This document shows, piece by piece, positions 1 to 4,289 of a stretch of DNA of 5,021 nucleotides. The translations under genes and the position numbers were made by a program. How positions within the stretch are numbered: the stretch's first letter is position 1; the number at the start of each line of letters is the position of its first letter. Where the stretch lies: the NCBI GenBank assembly GCA_045597205.1, contig JAZODT010000052.1:1-5021 (forward strand), read 5' to 3'. The notes beneath the pieces were generated by a model. That model was not told the origin of the DNA. It was given only the letters and a program-made list of their open reading frames with translations, and did no database searches. The stretch comes from UMGS755 sp045597205 (lineage in GTDB: Bacteria > Bacillota > Clostridia > UBA1381 > UBA9506).

Positions 1-2
1 GA

Positions 3-83
3 TTAAAATCCCCGTTTATCAACAAAGCAGAAGAGTCATTACGCAAGAAATATATGATAGTAGATAACCAAGTTTTACAGTAA
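3..83 (+). CDS. Possible 3' end of an upstream gene (partial, unidentified)
   Basis: An open frame enters from the left edge and gives 26 codons, ending at a TAA (81-83). That TAA overlaps the Shine-Dalgarno site of the next small ORF, an arrangement typical of translationally coupled operon genes. The visible tail is charged and ends in ...DNQVLQ; no family is recognisable. A second open frame (2-67) ends in ...EIYDSR and cannot be excluded, so the frame choice rests mainly on where the stop falls. Confidence 0.3.
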   Translation, partial: LKSPFINKAEESLRKKYMIVDNQVLQ

Positions 84-87
84 GGAG
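82..87 (+). promoter_or_regulatory. Shine-Dalgarno site for the small ORF at 97
   Basis: AAGGAG lies 9 bases before the ATG at 97. It is the main reason for treating the 36-codon ORF as translated. Confidence 0.5.
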
Positions 88-96
88 CGTGAGAAT

Positions 97-207
97 ATGA
101 CAAGAAGAAATGATATGAAATCAATAATTATTGAGATGGCAGACAAGCTGTATCGAGAAGATATCAGCAAAAAAATCAAGCCGAGCAAAAAAGCGAACAA
201 AAAATAA
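97..207 (+). CDS. Small basic protein, 36 aa, function unknown
   Basis: This ORF is 36 codons long, from ATG to TAA (205-207), with a good AAGGAG site 9 bases upstream. The product is strongly basic: 9 Lys and 3 Arg against 5 acidic residues. It has a hydrophobic/amphipathic centre (IIIEMADKLY, residues 10-19) and a Lys-rich tail (residues 25-36). There is no signal peptide or membrane segment. A lysine-rich tail could suggest nucleic-acid binding, but no domain is recognised and this is only inference. It probably follows an upstream gene in the same transcript. An 8-bp perfect inverted repeat spans its stop codon, and a strong hairpin terminator follows at 244-276. It could also be a chance ORF or the remnant of a longer gene. 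Confidence 0.5.
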   Translation: MTRRNDMKSIIIEMADKLYREDISKKIKPSKKANKK

Positions 208-215
208 TTGTTCGC
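193..215. repeat. Inverted repeat across the stop codon of the small ORF
   Basis: GCGAACAA (193-200) and TTGTTCGC (208-215) are perfect reverse complements around a 7-base loop that contains the TAA at 205-207. No T-tract follows on the plus strand, so it is not a typical intrinsic terminator by itself. It may be an mRNA 3'-end hairpin or a chance structure. Confidence 0.45.
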
Positions 216-243
216 ATGGCGATACATAAACACCTGAAACAAC

Positions 244-276
244 AAAACACTTATAGGGAAATCCTATAAGTGTTTT
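244..276. terminator. Bidirectional intrinsic terminator between the small ORF and tRNA-Leu
   Basis: Arms 244-257 and 263-276 form a perfect 14-bp stem with a 5-base loop. The arms begin with AAAA and end with TTTT, so either strand yields a hairpin ending in a U-run. It sits between converging units: the small ORF from the left and the tRNA-Leu unit from the right, whose CCA end is at 280. It therefore probably terminates both. Confidence 0.85.
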
Positions 277-279
277 GGG

Positions 280-363
280 TGGTGCGGCTGAAGGGATTTG
301 AACCCCCACGTCATTGACACTAGATCCTAAGTCTAGCGCGTCTGCCAATTCCGCCACAGCCGC
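280..363 (-). tRNA. tRNA-Leu (anticodon UAG), CCA encoded
   Basis: Read on the minus strand, the 7-bp acceptor stem is GCGGCTG (363-357) paired with CAGCCGC (290-284), followed by discriminator A and an encoded CCA (282-280). The D arm has the GCGGAATTGGCAGA pattern of bacterial tRNA-Leu. The anticodon stem CTAGA/TCTAG closes the loop CTTAGGA, giving anticodon UAG for CUN leucine codons. The short variable arm (GTC/GAC stem) marks a class II tRNA. The T arm is GGGGG-TTCAAAT-CCCTT, with two G-T wobbles at its base. No promoter stands directly in front; transcription probably comes from the strong promoter at 546-574 through the broken tRNA-Leu and the spacer. Confidence 0.95.
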
Positions 364-365
364 AT
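329..365. repeat. Direct repeat copy 1 (tRNA-Leu 5' half)
   Basis: This stretch matches 492-528 over 37 bases with one mismatch (G359 against T522); the first 30 bases are identical. It covers the 5' half of tRNA-Leu from the anticodon loop to just outside the acceptor stem. It reflects duplicated or tandem tRNA-Leu genes. Confidence 0.9.
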
Positions 366-491
366 ATTAAGTTTTACCTCTTAATTTTTACACGGGAGAG
401 GTTACCCGAGGAGGAGCAAAATCGCTTAATCCTCATATATGAAAACGGAAAAACCGTAATCAACAATAAATTCACCGAGGTGGAAGAAGCA

Positions 492-526
492 AAGTCTAGC
501 GCGTCTGCCAATTCCGCCACATCCGC
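492..526 (-). pseudogene. Truncated tRNA-Leu, 5' half only
   Basis: Read on the minus strand from 526, this has the acceptor 5' strand GCGGATG, the complete D arm, the 5' anticodon stem and the first anticodon-loop bases CTT. It then diverges completely from tRNA. No matching 3' acceptor strand (CATCCGC), T arm or CCA follows before the next tRNA-Leu begins at 363, so it cannot form a tRNA. The break falls at loop positions 33-35, a known crossover point of tyrosine-recombinase integrases in tRNA genes. A group I intron, which interrupts some bacterial tRNA-Leu genes at this place, is unlikely: the spacer is short and the 3' exon is absent. The acceptor differs from the intact copy (GCGGATG against GCGGCTG), so this was a separate paralogue. 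Confidence 0.85.
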
Positions 527-545
527 ATAACAAAAATATGAAATT

Positions 546-574
546 ATTATACCATGTTTGCTTGTTGTTGTCAA
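546..574 (-). promoter_or_regulatory. Perfect-consensus sigma-A promoter of the tRNA-Leu unit
   Basis: On the minus strand TTGACA (574-569) and TATAAT (551-546) are separated by exactly 17 bases. Expected transcription start is near 539, about 13 bases before the first tRNA-Leu base at 526, a normal tRNA leader length. The -35 region lies within a short inverted repeat (560-564/572-576). Confidence 0.9.
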
Positions 575-598
575 GCGTTTTACAGATTTGCATAAATT

Positions 599-628
599 TT
601 GAACAGTTGGGAAATACTTTTTAATAAT
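599..628 (+). promoter_or_regulatory. Weak candidate promoter for the ferritin-like gene
   Basis: TTGAAC (599-604) is followed after 17 bases by TAATAA (622-627), or after 18 bases by AATAAT (623-628). Each element is 4-5 of 6 to consensus. It is divergent from the tRNA promoter and would leave a very short leader before the AGGAGG at 636. Confidence 0.35.
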
Positions 629-635
629 CTGACGT

Positions 636-641
636 AGGAGG
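636..641 (+). promoter_or_regulatory. Shine-Dalgarno site that fixes a GTG start
   Basis: A full AGGAGG stands 8 bases before GTG at 650. No in-frame ATG is as well placed, so the non-ATG start is well supported. Confidence 0.8.
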
Positions 642-649
642 TTGGAAAA

Positions 650-1084
650 GTGGTTGAACAAGATACCATTCGTTTGCTGAGAGAATGTGATGCAGGTGTT
701 AAAATGGGGGTGGCATCCATTGATGATGTGTTGCCCCATGTGGAAAATAAAAAATTAAAAGAAATGCTTACAGCCAGCAAATCGGACCACGAGAAATTAA
801 AGGAAAAATTACAGGTTTTGCTGGATGATTATCAGGATGAGGGCAAAGATCCAAATCCGGTGGCTAAAAGCATGTCATGGATGAAAACCAACGCCAAACT
901 GATGATGGAAGAATCGGATTTCACCATAGCGGACTTAATGACAGACGGTTGCAATATGGGAGTTAAATCCTTAAGCCGTTATTTAAATCAATATCAAGCG
1001 GCAGACGAAAAAACTAAAGATATAACCAAAGATTTAATCAGTTTAGAGGAACAGTTGGCAGTTGACATTAGACCGTATCTGTAA
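650..1084 (+). CDS. Ferritin-like four-helix protein (DUF2383-type)
   Basis: A 144-aa soluble, all-helical protein starting at GTG after a strong AGGAGG site. The helices are roughly at residues 3-29, 32-62, 70-87, 91-117 and 120-142. Two halves start with similar GVKMG/MGVKS-like motifs (DAGVKMGV at 14-21, CNMGVKSL at 101-108), the repeated pattern of ferritin-like DUF2383 proteins. Candidate metal-site residues such as Glu12, His47/Glu48 and Glu133/Glu134 are present, but metal binding cannot be shown from sequence alone. In clostridia such proteins are often uncharacterised and sometimes linked to stress or spores; no role is assigned here. It is a single-gene unit, divergent from the tRNA operon and closed by the terminator at 1085-1121, so it is not co-transcribed with dnaA. 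The fold call is fairly sure; the function is unknown. Confidence 0.85.
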   Translation: MVEQDTIRLLRECDAGVKMGVASIDDVLPHVENKKLKEMLTASKSDHEKLKEKLQVLLDDYQDEGKDPNPVAKSMSWMKTNAKLMMEESDFTIADLMTDGCNMGVKSLSRYLNQYQAADEKTKDITKDLISLEEQLAVDIRPYL

Positions 1085-1121
1085 AAAATGGGGGTGGCCT
1101 TGGGCTGCCTCTGTTTTTTTT
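1085..1121 (+). terminator. Intrinsic terminator after the ferritin-like gene
   Basis: The stem GGGGTGGCC (1091-1099) pairs with GGCTGCCTC (1103-1111), including three G-U wobbles, around a TTG loop. It is preceded by an A-run (1085-1088) and followed by a T-run from 1114. This isolates the upstream gene from dnaA. Confidence 0.85.
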
Positions 1122-1160
1122 ATTTGACAAATTTTTGTGCAATATTAAAATTAAATTTTC

Positions 1161-1189
1161 TTGATTATCGAATGTATTTGTGATATAAT
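1161..1189 (+). promoter_or_regulatory. dnaA operon promoter (sigma-A, extended -10)
   Basis: TTGATT (1161-1166), a 17-base spacer and TATAAT (1184-1189) with a TGA just upstream (extended -10, TGnTATAAT). Expected start is near 1196, giving a leader of about 40 bases. A 6-bp inverted repeat (1192-1197/1204-1209) would lie at the very 5' end of the mRNA. No consensus DnaA box overlaps the promoter, so the usual DnaA autoregulation is not visible here. Confidence 0.8.
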
Positions 1190-1221
1190 TGTAAAACATG
1201 CAAGTTTTAATTATCAATGTT

Positions 1222-1226
1222 GGGGG
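1222..1226 (+). promoter_or_regulatory. Ribosome binding site that decides the dnaA start
   Basis: GGGGG (followed by AAAA) lies 8 bases before ATG 1235. An earlier in-frame ATG at 1217 has only AT-rich sequence in front and would place this G-run inside the gene. The downstream start also gives a normal N-terminus for DnaA domain I. Confidence 0.7.
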
Positions 1227-1234
1227 AAAATGAA

Positions 1235-2575
1235 ATGAAGGCGCAGTTATCATCTATTTGGTATCAGGCACTGAAAATCTTAAAAGAAAAGCCGGAGGTT
1301 AGCCAATCTGCTTATGACCATTGGATTGAACCCCTTTTGCCGGTTGGGATGACAGAAGAGTCAATCTATTTAAAAGTGCCTACAGAGCTGCATTATGAAA
1401 TTGTTAAATCCATGCATTTAGAAGCAATAAGCGAAGCGATTAATGCTTGTGCAGATAAGATTTATACCATAGAACTGCTGGATTTTAATCAGGCCTTGCC
1501 ACCGGAGCTTGCATATAGTGTATCGTTTGCTACTGCCGGTGACGGTGTGACTACCTTAAATCCTAAATATACCTTTTCATCTTTCGTAGTGGGAGATTCT
1601 AACCGATTGGCAAGTGCTGCCTCGCAGGCTGTATCTGAACGTCCTGCCGATGCCTTTAACCCCCTGTTTATTTATGGCGGACCGGGACTAGGCAAAACTC
1701 ATTTGGTACAGGCGATTGGTAACAAAATCCGTGAAGGGAATCCCACGGCCAATGTGCTTTATGTTACCAGTGAGCAGTTTACCAACGATTTTATTAATAC
1801 ATTGTTAGATAAAAAAACGGTTGATTTTCGTAATAAATACAGAACCTGTGATGTTTTGATTATTGATGACATTCAGTTCATTTCTAATAAAGATCAAACA
1901 CAGGTGGAATTTTTCCATACCTTTAATGCGCTTCATGAGGCGAATAAACAGATTATTATCACCTCTGACCGTCCGCCCAGAGAAATTAAAGAATTGGAAG
2001 AACGTATGCGTACCCGGTTCGAATGGGGCCTAATTGTTGATATTAAACCGCCGGATTTAGAAACACGTGTGGCGATTTTGAAGAAAAAAGCCAGTGAAGA
2101 AGATTTTGAAGTACCGGATGATATTTTGTTTTATATTGCAGAAAATTTAAAGTCCAACATCCGAAATTTAGAAGGTGTTTTAAAAAGATTAACGGCCTAT
2201 AATGTGTTGATGGGGCGTCCTATTACGATGCAACTGGCTGATGAGGCCATTAAAGAATTTTTAAATAAATCAGATGACCCGCATATTAATACAGAATACA
2301 TATTATCCATTGTGTCTAACTATTTTAATCTGACATCGGATGAGATTCTTTCTTCTAAACGTACACAAGAGATTTCTTATGCCCGTCATATTGCCATGTA
2401 TCTGTTGCGTGAATTTACCGGTCTTTCTTTGCCTAAAATCGGTAAGGAATTGGGTGGCAGAAATCATGCCACAATTTTAAACGGTATCAATAACATAAAA
2501 AACAGCATGGAAAAAAATGAAGATACCAAGAAAATTGTAGAAGAATTAATTACTAATTTAGAAAACAGACAGTAA
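1235..2575 (+). CDS. dnaA: Chromosomal replication initiator protein DnaA
   Basis: DnaA binds origin DnaA boxes and, as an ATP filament, opens the duplex and loads the helicase. With the start at 1235 it is 446 aa, a normal length. Domain I is residues 1 to about 80. The domain II linker is short, about 25 residues. The AAA+ domain has Walker A GGPGLGKT (148-155), Walker B VLIIDD (207-212), sensor I IIITSDRPP and the arginine-finger segment RMRTRFEWG (Arg257 and Arg261 align with E. coli Arg281 and Arg285). Domain IV keeps the basic loop SSKRT (with the E. coli Arg399 equivalent) and SLPKIG. Its signature, however, is GGRNHAT instead of the usual GGRDHTT: Asn410 and Ala412 replace the residues equivalent to E. 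coli Asp433 and Thr435, which contact DnaA-box bases. It is the first gene of a dnaA–yaaA–recF–remB operon; dnaN, its normal next neighbour, is absent. Confidence 0.97.
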   Translation: MKAQLSSIWYQALKILKEKPEVSQSAYDHWIEPLLPVGMTEESIYLKVPTELHYEIVKSMHLEAISEAINACADKIYTIELLDFNQALPPELAYSVSFATAGDGVTTLNPKYTFSSFVVGDSNRLASAASQAVSERPADAFNPLFIYGGPGLGKTHLVQAIGNKIREGNPTANVLYVTSEQFTNDFINTLLDKKTVDFRNKYRTCDVLIIDDIQFISNKDQTQVEFFHTFNALHEANKQIIITSDRPPREIKELEERMRTRFEWGLIVDIKPPDLETRVAILKKKASEEDFEVPDDILFYIAENLKSNIRNLEGVLKRLTAYNVLMGRPITMQLADEAIKEFLNKSDDPHINTEYILSIVSNYFNLTSDEILSSKRTQEISYARHIAMYLLREFTGLSLPKIGKELGGRNHATILNGINNIKNSMEKNEDTKKIVEELITNLENRQ

Positions 2576-2589
2576 TGCGGTGAACGGCA

Positions 2590-2805
2590 ATGAAAGTACA
2601 AATTAAAACAGAATTTATTAAGTTAGACCAGTTGTTAAAATTTGCAGGCATTTGTGGCTCGGGCAGTGATGCTAAAGAACTGATTTGGGAAGGCGCTGTC
2701 AGCGTGAATGAAGAGCCCTGCACCATGCGCGGCAAAAAAATATATCCCGGGGACAAGGTGTTTTTGGAACTGGGTGACGAATATTTGGAAATAACGGTGG
2801 AATAG
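2590..2805 (+). CDS. yaaA: S4-domain RNA-binding protein YaaA (RlbA type)
   Basis: A 71-aa protein, the same size as B. subtilis YaaA, and almost entirely a single S4 RNA-binding domain. The family pattern is clear: IKLDQLLKFAGICGSGSDAK (residues 10-29), then IWEGAVSVNEE, then RGKKIYPGDKV. The family is associated with ribosome assembly in B. subtilis and is unrelated to the E. coli protein of the same name. It starts at ATG 2590, 14 bases after dnaA; the upstream GGTGA (2579-2583) is a modest Shine-Dalgarno site, so translation may be helped by coupling to dnaA. In most Firmicutes this gene sits between dnaN and recF. Here it directly follows dnaA, which is the oddity of the locus; the protein itself looks intact. 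Confidence 0.93.
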   Translation: MKVQIKTEFIKLDQLLKFAGICGSGSDAKELIWEGAVSVNEEPCTMRGKKIYPGDKVFLELGDEYLEITVE

Positions 2806-2808
2806 CCT

Positions 2809-3894
2809 ATGTACATTAAGAGTCTGAGCCTGAAAAATTTTCGAAATTATCAGGAACAACATCTTACCTTTGATGAAACAACTAATGTTTTCTGTGGGAG
2901 CAATGCACAAGGGAAAACCAATTTACTGGAGGCATTGTATCTTTTTAGCATGGGCAAATCCTTTCGAACAGTGCAGGATGCAGATTTAATTCGATTTGGT
3001 GAGGAATATACGAAGCTTTCCTTAACTTTTTGTGACCACAATCGAGAACACAATTTAGAGATTATTATTTTGCGCAATAAAAAAAAGCAGATTAAAATTA
3101 ACGGGCTCACCATTAGCCGCTTAAGCGAACTGGTGGGGCATTTAAACGTAGTGTTATTTTACCCTGAGGAATTGGGCTTGATTAAAGAGGGTCCCCATAT
3201 TCGCCGACGGTTTATGGATGTGGCTCTTAGCCAATTGCGTCCGGCATATTATCACACATTAGGGCGCTATCAACGGGTGGTGGAGCAACGAAACAAGCTC
3301 ATTAAACGCATTCGCACATCTCACAACTCATCAGGCCTCTCAGAAACGGTTTTTGTTTGGAATGAAAAACTAGCGGATTATGGCTTGGAGCTTATGCAAT
3401 ATCGGGCAGAGTTTATGAAACGGTTGGATGCTTTGGCGCAAAAAGCGCATTTTGAAGCCACCGGAGAAAAACTCAATGTGGTGTATAAACCTAGGTTTAC
3501 GACCAAAGAAGCGTTTTTGGAAAAACTGGAAGAAAACTTTATGCGGGAAGTGGAGCAAGGCTATACCTTGTATGGACCTCATCGGGAGGATTTTGAAATT
3601 TATATTGACGATAAGGTGGCAAAATCCTTTGGCTCTCAGGGTCAACAACGCAGTGCGGTTTTATCGCTTAAATTGGCACAGGCAGACCTTTTATTTGAAG
3701 AATATGGGGAATATCCTGTGCTTTTATTAGATGACATTATGAGCGAATTGGATCAGAAAAGAAGAGCCTATCTTGTCGGAAAAATTCCTGATAAACAGGT
3801 GTTTATTACCTGCACCGAACTGGATTCTTTATTGCAAAAAGGGCAACAGTTCCATGTGGTTGAGGGTAGTGCAAAACGTGTTAAAATGTTGTGA
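2809..3894 (+). CDS. recF: DNA replication and repair protein RecF
   Basis: RecF is an SMC/ABC-type ATPase that binds gapped DNA and, with RecO and RecR, helps load RecA at stalled forks. At 361 aa it has the usual family length. Visible motifs are the N-terminal LSLKNFRNY, Walker A GSNAQGKT (30-37) followed by NLLEALY, the ABC signature SQGQQRS (276-282), and Walker B VLLLDD (304-309) leading into the D-loop segment IMSELD (310-315). All ATPase elements are intact. It starts at ATG 2809, three bases after yaaA stops, with GGTGGA (2796-2801) inside the end of yaaA as its ribosome site, so the two genes are tightly coupled. It shares the dnaA promoter. Placement after yaaA is standard for Firmicutes. 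Confidence 0.97.
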   Translation: MYIKSLSLKNFRNYQEQHLTFDETTNVFCGSNAQGKTNLLEALYLFSMGKSFRTVQDADLIRFGEEYTKLSLTFCDHNREHNLEIIILRNKKKQIKINGLTISRLSELVGHLNVVLFYPEELGLIKEGPHIRRRFMDVALSQLRPAYYHTLGRYQRVVEQRNKLIKRIRTSHNSSGLSETVFVWNEKLADYGLELMQYRAEFMKRLDALAQKAHFEATGEKLNVVYKPRFTTKEAFLEKLEENFMREVEQGYTLYGPHREDFEIYIDDKVAKSFGSQGQQRSAVLSLKLAQADLLFEEYGEYPVLLLDDIMSELDQKRRAYLVGKIPDKQVFITCTELDSLLQKGQQFHVVEGSAKRVKML

Positions 3895-3907
3895 ATGAGG
3901 GACGGAT

Positions 3908-4171
3908 ATGTTTTTACATTTAGGATCAGATGTGGTTGTGAATATGGCAGATGTGATAGCAATTTTAGACTTGGATGTCACCAGCACATCAAAAATTACC
4001 CGTGAATTTTTAGCAGTGGCAGAAGACGAGGGGTTTGTGATGAACGTGCCCGGCGATTTGCCAAAATCCTTTGTGATTACGGAAATTGATAAAAAAAGCC
4101 GGGTGTTTATTTCGCCGATATCCACGGCAACCCTCTTAAAACGGGCGAGGTCCGGCGGTGGCATTATGTAA
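3908..4171 (+). CDS. remB: Extracellular matrix regulator RemB (YaaB, DUF370)
   Basis: An 87-aa protein of the DUF370 family, close in length to B. subtilis RemB (about 80 aa). It begins MFLHLGSDVVVNMADVIAILDLD, matching the RemB start pattern (hydrophobic, HLG, VV, DVIAI). It ends with the family's SPISTATLLKRA segment (residues 109 bases before the stop, about 69-80). In B. subtilis RemB acts with RemA to activate biofilm-matrix genes; in clostridia its targets are unknown. The start at 3908 has GAGGGA (3897-3902) five bases upstream, and the gene follows recF by 13 bases. It is normally followed by gyrB and gyrA; here a terminator and pepD follow instead. It is the last gene of the operon. 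Confidence 0.92.
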   Translation: MFLHLGSDVVVNMADVIAILDLDVTSTSKITREFLAVAEDEGFVMNVPGDLPKSFVITEIDKKSRVFISPISTATLLKRARSGGGIM

Positions 4172-4174
4172 TTT

Positions 4175-4208
4175 GAGGGAGTGCATTAGACACTTCCTTT
4201 TTTATTTT
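4175..4208 (+). terminator. Intrinsic terminator of the dnaA–remB operon
   Basis: The stem GAGGGAGTG (4175-4183) pairs with CACTTCCTT (4191-4199), with two G-U wobbles, around a 7-base loop. A T-run begins at 4198 and continues, with one A, to 4208. It lies four bases after the remB stop codon. Confidence 0.85.
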
Positions 4209-4213
4209 GGCAT

Positions 4214-4221
4214 GGTATAAT
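4214..4221 (+). promoter_or_regulatory. Candidate pepD promoter, extended -10
   Basis: TATAAT (4216-4221) is preceded by TGG, giving an extended -10 (TGnTATAAT). The -35 position 17 bases upstream falls in the operon terminator and does not match TTGACA, so recognition would depend on the extended -10. The leader to pepD would be about 60 bases. A second, poorer -10 (TATAGT, 4260-4265) is also present. Confidence 0.5.
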
Positions 4222-4289
4222 TTTAAATAAATTTGTTAAAGTTTTTAAGAGATGTTTTGTATAGTAACAAAAATTTGGAGGAAACATAA

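Larger units (their letters stand above)
324..530 (+). pseudogene. Possible protein-coding remnant between the two tRNA-Leu copies
   Basis: One plus-strand frame stays open from 324 to the TAA at 528-530. Its middle part (about 385-490) reads like real protein: a charged stretch (RERLPEEEQNR) runs into a beta-strand-like segment (LILIYENGKTVINNKFTEVE). It has no in-frame ATG, and both flanks run through tRNA sequence read on the wrong strand, so it cannot be an intact gene. The product is not recognised. The likely explanation is a fragment of foreign or displaced coding DNA that replaced the 3' half of the upstream tRNA-Leu; a chance open frame is the alternative. Confidence 0.3.

Noticed and set aside
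121..134. Perfect palindrome TCAATAATTATTGA
   Set aside because: It is AT-only in its core, lies inside the small ORF and is not repeated elsewhere in the window; probably chance in AT-rich DNA.
121..357. Minus-strand ORF of 78 aa containing AELADAL...SSVNDVGVQIPSAAP
   Set aside because: This peptide pattern is the well-known false translation of a tRNA-Leu gene; the region is explained by the intact tRNA.
363..526. Group I intron in tRNA-Leu
   Set aside because: The 5' exon stops at the right place, but the spacer is only about 128 bases, lacks an obvious intron core, and the next tRNA sequence is a new complete 5' half with a different acceptor rather than a 3' exon.
374..739. Minus-strand ORF of 121 aa
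   Set aside because: It runs through the truncated tRNA-Leu (VAELADALDFASS) and antisense to the ferritin-like gene; no ribosome site or protein-like domain.
739..747. DnaA box candidate (reverse of TTTTCCACA)
   Set aside because: Single isolated one-mismatch site inside the ferritin-like coding region; not evidence of an origin on its own.
1192..1209. Leader hairpin TAAAAC/GTTTTA as a riboswitch or attenuator
   Set aside because: Only 6 AT-rich base pairs at the extreme 5' end and no alternative structure or terminator before dnaA.
1217..1234. Earlier dnaA start adding MLGENE
   Set aside because: No Shine-Dalgarno sequence precedes 1217, and the G-rich site at 1222-1226 serves ATG 1235 with ideal spacing.
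3428..3730. Plus-strand 100-aa ORF inside recF
   Set aside because: It overlaps recF in another frame, has a Trp/Arg-rich random composition and no ribosome site, whereas recF motifs are intact across the same bases.
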